The notes beneath the pieces were generated by a model. That model was not told the DNA's origin, made no database searches, and worked only from the letters and a program-made list of their open reading frames with translations. DNA of 64,000 nucleotides from Siderastrea radians (lineage: Eukaryota > Cnidaria > Anthozoa > Scleractinia > Rhizangiidae), in the NCBI GenBank assembly GCA_964017195.1, contig OZ024897.1, forward strand, positions 38,172,836-38,236,835. The letters are read 5' to 3'. The translations under genes and the position numbers were made by a program. How positions within the stretch are numbered: position 1 is the stretch's first letter; each line of letters opens with the position of its first letter. This document shows, piece by piece, positions 17,444 through 29,774 of the stretch.

Positions 17444-19341
17444 GTAAGTGTGTAAGTGCGACATCCCTTTGTGTACGTATTTTTTTAAATTTTCCCGTAA
17501 AGGGGTTGAACCAGTGGCTAGGAAATGCGATAACGCCGGCTTTACCGTTGTCTTAAAGTGAAACGCAGAAAAGAGCCTTTTCCAAATATTCCCTGACTTT
17601 GATTACCGTGAAGCGATTGACGAGTAAGAGTCAAATGTTCCCCTGTGAAAAGGTTTTTGTGACAACTGTTACTATAGCCAGTGTCTAGGAGGCCTATTTC
17701 CAAGAATAAGACCAGAGAGCATTTATACTCTCAGCTTGAAAGTGCTAATTTAATAAAACAGTAATTTAATAAGCGAAGGGGCGAGTGCCTGTTTGAAATA
17801 AGTGGCACCCTTGACCGAAGTTCCAATTAACGGTTTAATAAACTTTCAATTCTTTCCTTAATTTTGCTTCTACTTTTCGTTCGCGATGCTTTTTTTTTCT
17901 CCTTGCGGCTCCGCCAAAAATTATATGTAAACAAATTAAACTGGCGACAAGAAAAGGAATATGAGCGGGCGAACAATTAATTATTGAAAGTCTTGAATAA
18001 AAAACCACAAACTTTAATATAATGACGAATTAGAAAGTTAGTCAACGTTGGTTCCAAACTGGGGAATACCAATTCATTCAATGCCAGAGATAAGCTAAGC
18101 TTGAGTGATAATATTAAAAACTTGTTAATATGTATGTATTTCTCCAATATTATATTCTAGTGCAGTCTTACTCCATGAATATAATTTATTCTCAGGTGCC
18201 AATCAGATAGTAAGCTGTTCTTCATAACAGAGAACGGGATAACACCCAATTTATTTCCTTGAGGTATTCCATCTTTCTGAGATTTGAGGTTTTCTGCCGT
18301 TTCTCTTCTTTAGGTTTAGTTTACGGACCCTGATGAATACTGTCGGCTACAAACCCTGTTGAGCCTTTGGTCAACATTTTTCGTGGGAGCTTAATTAACT
18401 TAATTTTGCCAGTTTTTGCAGACCCTGGGAAGCCCTCTCCTTCTCGGAAGGAAAGTGTACGCGGCAGTCTCTGCTAGCTCATGATTAGCAACCCGAATGA
18501 AAATGCATTCCTGTCTCTTGGAGTTAGCTATCAACCAAATAAAGTAGATGGAATTCTGGTACCTTGCTTGGCTCTCTTAGCTCACAGAACTAATTACAGT
18601 GTAATTCCGCATAGATTATTACTGGTCTGCTACATTTTGAATTCTCGTCATACAAACCGGCATCTTGCCTAACAAATACCTCGCTTTGACGGGCAAAAGT
18701 CTAAAACCTGAGGAAAGTTGCCAAAATTTATTTATTCAAAGCCAAACAAGAGAAAGCAGTGTTGGCTTTCTGCCTCACCCCACACTAATGATTAACCAAT
18801 GAGCCCCTATTCGAGTCCCGGAGGAGGTGAATTCTGAGTGGGTTGAGTTCAACCTTACTACGTACGTATATGTACATGTACAGAATTTTCCCCCAGGTTC
18901 TGTGGTTTTCTTTCCATCACAAACTACCATTTCCAAATTACAATTTGTCAAGAGCCACAGGGTTGGCTTTCTAATACCGGGATTTGAACCCAGGCAACTA
19001 TTTTGGGAGACAGACACTCTGACCACTGCACCAACCTTGCTACCGATGCGGAATTTAGCAGAATCGAAAGTTAATCAACACAAATGCTTTTAAGGTTTGC
19101 TCATGCTCACTAGACGGCTTGCATTAAGATGTGTAAAAAAAAACATTTTATTTTGTAAAAGTTCGAAGATAACGTCTTGTCTCAAACTCCTTTGTCAAAA
19201 ATATTTTTGAAATGGAACTGAACAAATTTCTATCTTTCTTCAAAGTCTGCAAAGCGTAGGAAGAAGTTAACCGCAAAAAGGGATCTGTAAGAACGAGAAA
19301 GTAAATACGACAGTTGTGACAAGACATGTGTTTTTCATTAG
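17444..19341 (+). other. Putative intron 1 of gene A
   Basis: It runs from GT donor to AG acceptor and contains a minus-strand SINE at its 3' part. Short open frames such as 18481-18672 recur in units B and C as decaying repeats and are not credible genes. Confidence 0.4.
18781..19044 (-). mobile_element. tRNA-derived SINE in unit A
   Basis: On the minus strand, from 19044, the sequence reads GGTAGCAAGGTTGGTGCAGTGG. It contains an A box (TGGTGCAGTGGTCAGAGTG) and, about 45 bases on, a B box (GGGTTCAAATCCC). Acceptor ends do not pair as in a real tRNA, and a non-tRNA body follows. The same copy is at the same place in units B, C and D, so it predates the duplications. The 3' limit is approximate. 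Confidence 0.65.
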
Positions 19342-19360
19342 GGTTTAAAAGCAGTTGTTG

Positions 19361-21337
19361 ATGGCCATGGTTTTCCTCATACAAAAGATGCAGTTCATGC
19401 TCAAGCGATTGTGCAGAGCTATTCAGCTTTGTTCTACAACCGCCTTGCTCATATTCATTATTTACGTGTATTACACAAGTGGTGGAACGCAATGGGACGG
19501 CGCTCCGCAGAACGTGTTGAGACCTGTGCCACCCCGCGCAGCGTGTTCATCAAACATGTTCGCCACACGGCAGGGCTGCGTGCCGTGTCCTAATAGCACG
19601 TTTAGTTTTCCCGGTTGGAGTGAGTGCATGCCTTGGTTGAACTGCTCGCAAATTGCTCTTCAAGTTCATCCTATAAAGCGTATGACCGGCGGCGTCACTA
19701 AACTCGTTTGGCGGGCGCACTGGAAGGGGAACCAAGTTGTGTTTATTAATTGTTCTGCGACAAATGCTCGAAAGCGGAAAAGCTGTGCGAACGGAATGTC
19801 TATCATGGAACAGATTCAAGGGGAATTCGTCACTCGCTTGATAGGCAGGTGTCCTGAAAAACTACAGGTGAGCCATGATGAATGGAGAAATTTTCTACTT
19901 CTGACCATCAAATGATATAATAATACATTGTTTATATTGTTGCCGTAACTTGTTTTTGTTATTTCGTCTTCATAACACTGTAATTGATTGTGGAAAAAAT
20001 CATTTTACCTTTTCTGGCCAGCTGTAGCAAACTTTTTTTGTCGTTGACAAATCAAACTTTATGCCACCATACGCAATGAAACCAATTTGCCCATCCTTCC
20101 TACGCCCTGTTAAGGAAATATATATCTAATTTTTATGGCATAAGAAACTTTATCACACCCCTCTGTAACAGAACAGGCGAAGCCCGAAGTTGTGAGTTAT
20201 TTTGATGTTTATCCCACCCTGGACCTCGGCCGATTCTTGAAGAATGTAGTTTCTCTGGCCAACGAGGTTTATCCTTAACAGTTTCCCGAAACATTGCCAA
20301 TTTTGTTGTTACTCCTTTGTATGTTTATATTTAGTTAGCGCAGAAGTGAGATGATTTTAAAGCAGTTTTAAAGTTGCAACTGCTGCTCAAAATGCTGCAA
20401 ACTGCATTTCGAACGTTCTAAATTTCAAACTTTCCCGGGCAAGCATGCCACTGCACCCCTCCTCCAGATACTTCTGGATCGAGTCAGCGCTCATTTGTTC
20501 AAACCGCCCAACATCCTCTTTACCTCCACTTGAAACTACGCTCCCCAAACCCTTAAATTGTCCCCTTCTTTCCTTTTCATCATGGAATGAAAATTAATAT
20601 TTTTTGCCGTGCAAAAAATTGAGGGCATTGGGAAAAACTGTTGAACGAACACGTTGAGCGTCTGGTAATTAGGCTGCTCTCGACCATATTCTCAGTGGAT
20701 ACGGAATAAGATAAAAAATCAACATGTTCTTTTCTTGAAGGCCGTCACAATGTATTACAAACATGGCTCGGCAAGATATCTAGACCGGCGACTTCGCAGA
20801 TCCGAGCTGTCCGAGTACAACAACATACAGACAAGGTTTCAGCTAAGCGTGGACTACGTCAAGATTATGGACTACCTACACAACAGTCCCATTGGAGTTC
20901 GTGTCATGTGTGATGGAGGTACCCCTCATAAATTACTCTCACAATACTTGATAACGAATGACTTTCATATGGTCGTGAACGATGTAGATAGTTTAAAAGA
21001 AGTAACCGACGATGGAGGCTGCCACACAAGGCCGAATGTGCCACGTCCACTGCAGAGGGAAGTAGAACGGCAAGGGGGGCAAAATAAGCCAGAACCATTA
21101 AAGTTCAAGTTAGGTCCAGCCTACGACGAAAAATTCGACATCTGGAAGCTTCCCTGGATTGTGGAAAGGTTACTGGGTGGCGTGAAAGGAAGCAGTTTTG
21201 TAAAAAGTCAGCTTCGTGAAATAATGGAAGGGTGTCATGCGATTGAGCCTCAACAGCGACCGACTGCAAACGAGGTCCTACAGGAGTTTCTGAGAGTGCA
21301 GCAACTTATCGTTACTAACTCGTCTCTTATTTACTGA
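19361..21337 (+). CDS. POMK: POMK-like protein O-mannose kinase, unit A, intact two-exon coding region
   Basis: The coding exons are 19361-19867 and 20741-21337, joined in phase 0 (CTACAG/GTGAGC donor, TTTCTTGAAG acceptor), giving 367 residues; vertebrate POMK is about 350. Residues 21-38 form a signal anchor (ALLIFIIYVYY). Residues 73-95 carry the cysteine cluster GCVPCP...ECMPWLNC that matches the POMK ectodomain. Exon 2 has VDYVKIMDYLHNSPIGVRVM with a catalytic Asp near 227 and Lys near 233 (VMCDGGTPHKLLSQYL), the metal-site-like NDVD near 249-252, and YDEKFDIWKLP. POMK phosphorylates O-mannose on dystroglycan in the ER lumen. The vertebrate APE-type motif region is not conserved. TTG codons precede the ATG, so 19361 is the first possible start. 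Confidence 0.8.
19868..20740 (+). other. Intron between coding exons of gene A
   Basis: GT-AG intron of 873 bases. It is also present in unit C, and a diverged copy occurs at 45.4-45.9 kb. No other gene is seen. Confidence 0.6.
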
Positions 21338-21712
21338 TCCTTTTTCCAGTAACTCATTTTCCAAAGATGACAACTGCTATTCAAGTGTCATGCATTCTGA
21401 CCTTTATTAGTAAGCCATGTAAACTTTACGTATGCAAACCATAGATATTCTGAATCACCACAAAATTGCCTTTCACATGAAGTTAATTATTAATTTATTT
21501 GTATAAATTATTATGGTTATATGTTAGCTTTCTGGAATTTTTCTCAATTTTTATTCAATTTTCGAGCTATTAAGAGGTTCTTTGAACAAAAGATGGGATA
21601 AGGTTATATATTTTTTCGACATATTTGTTTCATTACTAAACTATAGCAATTAAATTTCAAAAAAGAACCGAAATTGGGTATTTTGAATGGTTTGTTTGGG
21701 CCATTTATCTAA
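21338..21712 (+). other. 3' flank of gene A
   Basis: AT-rich, shared almost unchanged with unit C (53204-53573). It probably contains the 3' UTR. Nothing else is seen. Confidence 0.4.
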
Positions 21713-22107
21713 GAACGGTGCCTCCTAATACAGATGTATTTTTGCAAAGGTTATGACTATGGGGAAAAAGTAGATCATAGCAAGGGTATTGGAATCCAAA
21801 AAGAAATATGTGGGTAACCACGCATTTTTCAGAGATAATTAATCATCCATAATTCTAAAAAAGCGTTAAAATACAAAGAATGCATGGCAATTTCTTTCAA
21901 AATTTAGGCTCAGTCAGTTATCTCTGAAAAATGCCTGGTTACCCCAATTTTCTTTTTGGATTCTGATAGTCCTTGCTAAGATCTGCTTTTTCCAAATAGT
22001 CTTAAACGGCACAAAAATATTGGTGTATTAGTGGGCAAATTCCTCAAGAAACCCGAATAGCCCGAGATGCGCAGAACGATGCGCAGTAACAAAAGGAGGC
22101 ACTGTCC
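21713..22107. mobile_element. TTAA-type MITE, unit A copy
   Basis: Terminal inverted repeats are GAACGGTGCCTCCT and AGGAGGCACTGTCC. A second inner inverted repeat is GGGTAACCACGCATTTTTCA with TGAAAAATGCCTGGTTACCC. TTAA flanks the right side (22108-22111), and the left side is mutated to CTAA. The unit C copy has intact TTAA on both sides. Confidence 0.75.
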
Positions 22108-22126
22108 TTAAAGCTATAATTTATGC

Positions 22127-24446
22127 CAGGAGCCATAATCGGGGACGGAGACCGTAAGCGCGGGGTCCACGCGGCCCCATCGAAAACGACAAATGTGCTA
22201 TTTTTAGAAAAAATTGCGCCACCCTCAACGTCATAAACGCGCGTGGCTACACGCAAATTTGCGTACAACGAGGGCGTGCTGGATATGACCAGGATGGTTA
22301 TAATTATTTGATATCCAGTATGCCCAAATACATAATTGTTTTTATTATTAAAGACGCAATCACTATAAAATCAAGAGAGAGAAAAAAAGAGAGAGAAACT
22401 CCGAGATAAGAATCGATCGCGATCACATGACTGACCGAAAAAGGCGCCAAAACCTTGCGAAGTGTTGCAGCGTTTCTTTGCGGAGCTGAATGAATCAATG
22501 AAACTCCTCCGAAGTGAACGTACAAGCACAAGGTTTGGGAAAAATCTCCCAATTATGGGTTCTGAAATGTGGTATGTGTTTGATTTTTCCTGAAAATTGT
22601 TGTAATCGTCGTTCAAAGAGGATTGAAGCTGTACGATCTCACCGTTATGGCTGCGGGAGTTCAAATGAACGAGTTTGAAATCGCTCCGTTCGCACAACGC
22701 TGACAATGGAGCCATCATGTGTTTGTTTGATCGAACTGAAGACAGGATTAATAATTAAACTTGAACGATAATTACTATGCAGCTCACGGAAACAAGACTA
22801 CGGAGGTGAGGAACATTAGAATTCACCATCTTACTTTTTAAACGCAAACCACAAAACGCAGTTTTTCTTAGTTTAGAGCCCGCCGACGGAATGGTAAAAA
22901 TAACACTTAAGCTTAAACAACTGTGAAAGCGATTCAACGTATTTTACATGGCATCCGACTTGTGTCTAAATGTCTGGAGCTGCTCAAGGGAACACAGATA
23001 GAGCCACAACGATTACAGGTAAACCAGTGTCAATTTTGTGTGGTATAACCAAAAAATGTCGCCTTTTCTGGTAATGGATTTGTTCAATGCTTGTTTTTCA
23101 GACTGTTGCATGATTTTTGTACTGACTCGCCATAAAAAGTGTGACAATTATTATTAAATGCTTCTTTCCTATTTTACTGTGCTTTATTTTGTCTTGTCTC
23201 GATTATTTCGGAGTCAAAGCCTTCCGTATAAAATCTACTGTTTGTGAAATTTTAAGAACAAGTGGTTGACTTGACGATGAAAGAAATTGTAAACAAAACG
23301 CTAAATGCTTAAAATTCTATTTCTACAGTTTCTTTTCGTCCTAAGAACTCAAGCACTCTGAAACAACTTAGATTTGTGACTCAGTGACGTTCAGTCGTAA
23401 TTTTTTCTTATTTTGCTTCGATACAAAGTGATTTTTCTCGCAGGGTTGCTGGCAGAGAAAACTGAAAAATTAAGCTCACTTTGTCGTTGAAACCCTTGCC
23501 GCGTCCACTGCGCTATGTATCCCTTCTGGGTTCGTAATTTGCCCAGAAAGTAATATTAATTACTAGGGCAGCATGGAGTTTCACTTCATCTTTCTCCTCA
23601 TCGACAGAAGTATTTTTTTTTCTCTTGGTGTTTTTCCAGCTCTCTATTTTGTCGACGATTGATCACGCACCACGAGAGCATTTCATTGAAAACAAGGCGC
23701 GCTTTTCACTATTCTTTGTCTTCATTATAAACATTTCGGGCATTCGGTAAAGGCAGGCATTATTTCAGAAAACATACGCTGAGAAATCTCTACAAACATT
23801 TTCTTTACTGACTTGGCATTTGAATATATGTTACTATTTTCTTTTGAAGTGGAAAAAGTGACAACGATTTATCAGTGCGTTACTTTTCTTCAATACGTGC
23901 TTGGAAAATCATTTTACACTCTTTGCAGCTGCCCTTCAATCTCTGTACGTCCTCAGAGGAAATATATATTCGAGATGTATTTTCCTTTTTCTGCCTGAGT
24001 CGCCTTCAACTGATTATTTCGTAGTTCGACGCCTTTTTTGCCCGTAAAACGTTTCTTCCGGCTAACGGGGAAATCCTCGTCCGACATGTCAGACACATCT
24101 TCGCCACAGGATTTTTCTAAAATGTTCTCACTGCCATCATCGGAATCACTTGTATAATCCTCATATCCAGAGTCACTATCCAGAAAGTTCTCCCCAAGGG
24201 CTTGCCTCAAATTAGGAAGTGACACTGATGACAGAAATTGAATTTATTCATCTCCAACGAAGGTAATTCCCGACGCCATGTTGTTTGTTTTTCTCTGCTC
24301 GGAGTCCTCGCAACACACACGCGCGTGTGTCACGCGCGATGGCGCAATTTTTTCTAAAAATAGCACATTTGTCTTTTTCGATGGGGCCAACGCCATTAAT
24401 AAAAATGGCAATTAGTTACGGTCTCCATCCCCGATTATGGCTCCTG
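22127..24446. mobile_element. 2.3-kb TIR DNA transposon with 7-bp target duplication
   Basis: The ends CAGGAGCCATAATCGGGG and CCCCGATTATGGCTCCTG are inverted repeats; inverted homology extends inward, including GCTATTTTTAGAAAAAATTG. The flanks TTTATGC (22120-22126 and 24447-24453) are direct repeats, and unit C at 53985 has a single TTTATGC, the empty site. Near the right end on the minus strand is an acidic N-terminal coding remnant (24279-23953; ATG at 24279, stop after 11 codons, then DSDSGYEDYTSDSDDGSE). CA...TG ends with a 7-8-bp duplication resemble P or hAT elements. No transposase core is recognised, so it is probably non-autonomous. Confidence 0.8.
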
Positions 24447-24453
24447 TTTATGC

Positions 24454-25055
24454 ATAAATTTGCATTGGTAACATTACATACAAAGTTGACCTTAAACTCA
24501 TCGACAATCATCCTTCTTCGAGTTGTTTATGGACTCACATGAACGGAACATTTTCCTCGCCAATATATATAACATTTGAGGCTACACTGTTGGTTGGCAT
24601 ACCTTGGCTTTTATTTGACTCACCACTGTTTACATTCGAGTCGGGTGGCGTCTGTTGCCGATTCTTGCGATATGTCGCTATAAACCCTTCCATAGCGATC
24701 ATTCGGATATCCGCAGACATTGTTGTCATCTGCTTCAACTTCATCTCATTCGGAGTCGTCAAATCTGCTCAATTCTTCGTCACTTTCGTCCCAAATTCGA
24801 GCTTTAGCGTCTTTACCTGACACCCGATACGCCGTTTTTTAATACCGGAGCGGTCACTGCAGCAAAATCTTTTAAAAATTGACCTTAATAACGTGTAAAA
24901 CTTTGATCTTCCTTCAAACAGGGTTTTAATACACTCTATTACGTTTACATGATGTCGTTCGGGTTCATTCCTCCTAGGCTTAGTTTTACGGAGAAAAATC
25001 GGCTTGGAACTAGAATGACATCAGAAGAGCCAATAGATTGTCTTCTGGTAGGAAA
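24454..25055. other. Inter-unit spacer A to B
   Basis: Near-identical to 53992-54590 between units C and D. Open frames here (24539-24820 and the antisense 24762-24535) also exist at 54073-54357, but they show opposed coding potential and no recognisable domain, so I do not call a gene. Confidence 0.4.
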
Positions 25056-25629
25056 TGAATTAATAATGTCACAAAGTATTTTAAATTATTACCAACCTTT
25101 AAATTAGACAACGAGTAGGAGATTGGGTACGAGTACGACTTTGGAATTTAAAGCCCTCGCTAATCCCTGCTGCTGACCAGTAGGGAATGAGGCTCTTGGA
25201 ACAAAACTAGTGTGACAGATGATAATCTAATGCATGCACACTGTATTTGAAAGGTCGTACTTGCACCGTTAGATGGTAGTCCGATCTGAAATAAAACGAT
25301 CCGATTATCGCTCTTAGTGAATGGTCTGATCCTAGGAGTCATGTTTATAAGTAGATGATTGTCCGGGTGAGTACAGTCCTGAGAAGGATTGTTGTTAGTG
25401 ACATTTGACTGACGTTTTGACAAACTGAGCAAATACATTACCAGAGTGAGAGCTATTGTTTCGAGCAAAGCAAAAATAAAACTAAAGAAAGAAAGGAAAA
25501 AGGAAACCGAGACAAAACAAACAGCGATTCCTTCCTCCTGCTGGGGACACGCACTTCGGGTAATAGTTCCTTACTTGTGGATATAGGAAAAACTAATTCA
25601 AGTCGCTTTCCTGGCAACAGTCTGGTTGT

Positions 25630-25743
25630 TATGTGAAATAAAGAATGCTGGCTGTACGTGTTGAAAATAATGAAAATTAATTTTTTAAAAACATAACAAT
25701 GCTAACCTCTTGTTACTCTGTGCACTACATGTGATGATAAAAG
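25630..25743 (+). other. Candidate non-coding first exon of unit B
   Basis: Ends GATAAAAG then GTAAGTGTG. Counterpart of 17330-17443. Confidence 0.4.
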
Positions 25744-25846
25744 GTAAGTGTGTAAGTGCGATATCCCTTTGTGTACGTAAAATTTTCCCGTAGAAGGGTT
25801 GAGTATAGTGGCTAGGAAATGCGATTCTTCTTTATCTTTGACTTAA

Positions 25847-27863
25847 GGGCCCATTACAGTATCTTTTGAGGCCGTTGCTAGGGGAAAATGAATTTGCTGT
25901 AACTTAACACATGTATGCTTACATTGGACCAAATTTGGACAATATTCATTGAGGGTAAGTATGATTCAGTGCATGACGTCATCGGACCAGACCCAATGTC
26001 ACGTGATCAGAAACAGAAAAATGAGTTTTTACTTAAAAGACTTACCTTTTTGTCCACAATTTCTTGTACCATACCATCTCATAAGCCGTTTTGACGAAAT
26101 TTAAGCATGCGTTTTGGCTAACGAAAAAAATTAACAAATTAGGATGAAAAATGTGCTTCTTTGACTACTCTTTTGGGTATAAATTTTTTGTTTTTTGTCT
26201 TTTTGCAAAAAGCATGCTTAAATTTCGAGAAAATAAGATGGTCTTTCGAATTATTTTAAAATAGAGCAGCCTACTTTTACTTCTCGACGAGAAAAGTTCA
26301 TTTTTCGCGGCACCGGAAGTGACATACGACTTTTCAATGGCCAGATGCCTGAGCGTTAAATAGCCAGGTCGCTAAGGCGATAATTTTCCCATTCTTGGCA
26401 TCGCAGACGGCAGCTGAGCTGTTGTTGGAATAATGGCTGCGAGTCAGATAAAAGCCGTCGAACTGGATGTGAAATGATGATTGGTCTCCACGTTAGATTG
26501 CTTCAGTTCTTGCTTCTTTCACTTTCCAGTCGGCGACCTGTTTTACGAACGGCGCAATCCATTCAACAATGTGGATGCATCGAGTCGAGCTGACGTGGTC
26601 CAGACCAAGAGTCCCGAGAATTTTATGATAATCTTTGAAAAATTGCCTACTGACAAGGAATGAAAGAGCAATGAAATTACGTACTGCAGACCTTAAACGA
26701 GTTGGAGGAGGTACCACTCTTCAAGCTGATTTTTTGTCCACATCCGACAACACTCGAACTCGAACTCTTCAACTGTGTTTTGTTTTCCGAACAAAATTCG
26801 TATTTCTCCTTTCCACAGTCACAGTCTTTTAGATCGCTTAAATTACTTTTTGCTAATTTCTCAAGTGAAGTTGATGTTGTTAGCAGACGTTGCCCATCAA
26901 ATGTGTCAAGCTCACCATTATTTGTCAGGTTTTCTATCGTGTGCTTAGAAATTCGCGCGATAGAGCTGCTTTCAAGGACAATTTACAAGCCTCCTTTCTT
27001 GCTGTACATGTATGCTGCTCTACGTTATCTAGTGGCTAGTCAGTGGCCTCGAAAGCTTCGTTTATGGAAGAGCTCTCTTAACACTGGAGTTTCTCAGGAT
27101 CGGAAGGACAGTTCACAGGTTCACAGGTTCTCGCATAGATCACAGTTTTCTCGCAAGCGACGTCAGGTACTTTCGAAGCAGTCGAAGTCACGGCCGCGGT
27201 CGGCCGCGAACCCAGGGGTTTCTTATGGGTTTGGGATGATGGCACAATACTTATTTCGGTTTGCCTCCGCATCACTGACATGTCTATACCCGACCTGACA
27301 CTGACAATCTTTGAATGTCGACTTGCAAATTACGAACGTTTGGACAGATTTGTGCTGCATTTTAGCAGTTTTTAAATATAAATATCTTAAAATCGCAGCC
27401 ACCCAGGGAGCTCAATGTACATTAAGAATGTTTTGCTATCATAAAAGATCTTTCAACTGAAAAGAGAAAGTGTTAAGTCTTATCTTTCTTGAAATATTGG
27501 AGAAAATTGCAGAAAAGACCAAAATCAGCCCGTAAAAAGTGAATCATGATTTACTTGAAAACGCTCTTACAGATTTTTCTCTAATTTCGCATACAAGTTG
27601 TGTAGTTTGGGTAGTTCAAATGGTTCAAGTTTCGTCATAAAGTCTCTGACTAGTTTTCGAGATATTCGACATTATTTAAAATGAGGGGTTGTCCATTACC
27701 GTTGCTATGGTGACAGCTGTTGCTAGGAAAACATTGAAAAAATTAACTTTGGTCCTATGATGAAAAGGTGGTGTAGTATCAAGGAAATGGAAGTTTATCT
27801 TCTATAGGAAATTTTGATTTCAAAAGATACACTCTAAGGCCAAAAAAACTGTTGTGAGCCTCA
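25847..27863 (-). mobile_element. TTAA-flanked DNA transposon with decayed transposase, unit B
   Basis: A 2,017-bp insertion between TTAA copies (25843-25846 and 27864-27867). Unit A has the unoccupied TTAA (GTCTTAAAGTGAAACG). Ends share an imperfect inverted repeat around ACAGT. On the minus strand 26717-26340 is a coding remnant: FIALSFLVSRQFFKDYHKIL and HIVEWIAPFVKQ, then after an in-frame TAA, FHIQFDGFYLTRSHYSNNSS and CDAKNGKII. This resembles a DDE transposase core with FDG as first acidic motif. TTAA targets suit Kolobok or piggyBac. The sister copy at 55387-57406 was carried along by the duplication. Confidence 0.7.
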
Positions 27864-29151
27864 TTAAAGTCAGAAATGCAGAGAAGAGCCTTTTCTGAGT
27901 AATAACGTTCTATTCCCTGACTTTGATCACCCCAACGCGATTGACGAATTATAGAGTCCAATGTTCCATTGTGAAAACAAGGTTTTTGTGACAACTGTTA
28001 CTATAGCTAGTGTCAAGGAGGCCTATTTCCAACAGCTCGATTGCAGGAGAGCATTTATACTCTCAGCTTGAAAGTGCTAATTTAAAAAGCCAATAATTTA
28101 TTAAGCGAAGCGACGAGTGCCTGTTTGAAGTAAGTGGCAACGGTGACGTGCGTTCCAATTATCGATTTAATAGACTGTCATTTAATTCTTTTCTTTCGCT
28201 TCGACTTTTCGTTGCCGATGTTTTTTTCTCCGTGCCTCCGCCAAAAAATTTATGTGAACAAATTAAATTGATGAAAGGAAAGGAATATGAGCGGGCAAAA
28301 AATTAAGATTCTTAAAAGTTTTGGATAAAAACCGACAAACTTTAATTTAACGACGAGTTAGAAAGTTGGTCAACGATGTTTTCAAACTGGGGAAAATGAA
28401 TCCATTCCATTCCGGAGATGCCTCAATAAAATTTGCGAGCGAAAGAAGTACATCTTTAGCTGACGAGCCGTATAGGCTTGAGTGGTTGTATTAAAAATTT
28501 GTTAATATGTAAGTATTTCTCCATATTTTATTCTAGTCTATTTTATTCTATTTTATTCTAGTCGTACTCCATGAATATAAATAATTTTCAGGTGCCAATC
28601 AGATAGTAAATTGTTCGTCATAGCAGAGAACGGGATAACACCCAGTTTATTTCCTTGAGGTATTCCATCCTTCTGAGATTTGAGGTTTTCTGCCGTTTCT
28701 CTTCTTTAGGTTTAGTTTACGAAACCCTGACGAATGTTGTCGGCTACAAACCCTGTTGAACCTTAAGTCAACATTTTTCGTGGGAGCTAAATTAACTTAT
28801 TTTTGCCAGTTTCCGCAGACCCTGGGAAGCCTTCTCGTTCTCGAAAGGCGAGTGTACGCGGTAGTCTCTAGTAGCTCATGATTACCAACCCGAATGAAAA
28901 TGCATTCATGTCTCTTGGAGTTAGCTTTCAACCAAATAAAGTAGATGGAATTCTAGTACCTTGCTTGGTGCTCTTCTCTCACAGAACTAATTACAATATA
29001 ATTCTGCATAGATTATCCCTGGTCTGCTACATTTTAAATTCTCCTCATACAAACCGGCATCCTGCCTAACAAATACCTCGCTGTGACGGACAAAAGTCTA
29101 AAACGTGAGGAAAGTTGGCAAATTTTATTTAATCAAAGCCAAACAAGAGAA

Positions 29152-29458
29152 AGCAGTGTTGGCTTTCTGCCTCGCCTCACACTAATGATTAACCAATGAG
29201 CCCCTATTTGAGTCCCGGAGGAGGTGAATTCTGAGTGGGTTGAGTTCAACCTTACTACGTACGACGTACGTATATGTACATGCTGAGTTCAACCTTACTA
29301 CTAACGCGGGTTCTCTGGTTTTCTTTCCATCACAAACTACCATTTCCAAATTACAATTTTTCAGGAGCCACAGGGTTGGCTTTCTAATACCGGGATTTGA
29401 ACCCAGGCAACTATTTTGGGAGAGAGATACCCTGACCACCACACCAACCTTGCTACCG
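29152..29458 (-). mobile_element. tRNA-derived SINE in unit B
   Basis: Orthologous to 18781-19044. It has B box GGGTTCAAATCCC and a short internal duplication of TTGAGTTCAACCTTACTAC shared only with unit D. Confidence 0.6.
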
Positions 29459-29774
29459 ATAGGGAATTTAGCAGAATCGAAACTTAATCAACACAAATAC
29501 TTTTCAGGTTTGCTAATGCTCACTAGACAGCTTACATTAGGATGTGTAAAAAAGCTATTTTATTTTGTAAAAGTTCGAAGATAACGTCTTGTCTCAAACT
29601 CCTTTGTCAAAAATATTTTTGAAATGGAACTAAACACATTTCTATCTTTCTTCAAAGTCTGCAAAGCGCAGGAACTGAGAAGTTAACACAAAAAGGATCT
29701 GTAAGAACGAGTAAGTAAATACGACAGTTGTGACAAGACATGTGTTTTTCGTTAGGGTTTAAACGCAGTTGTTG

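Noticed and set aside
18481..18672. Small protein recurring at 18481, 28878 and near 50511 and 61194
   Set aside because: It recurs only because the units are duplicated; the frame is broken in unit D and shortened in C, and no motif is present.
18960..19044. Functional tRNA gene in unit A
   Set aside because: Acceptor ends do not pair and the same sequence heads a dispersed SINE in four units.
24539..24820. Conserved short protein in the inter-unit spacer (also 54073-54354)
   Set aside because: The same DNA is also open on the other strand, and conservation is explained by the recent dimer duplication.
26702..27298. 198-residue plus-strand protein in the TTAA transposon
   Set aside because: Antisense to the transposase remnant, starts from a non-ATG codon, has no domain, and the frame is shortened in the unit D copy.
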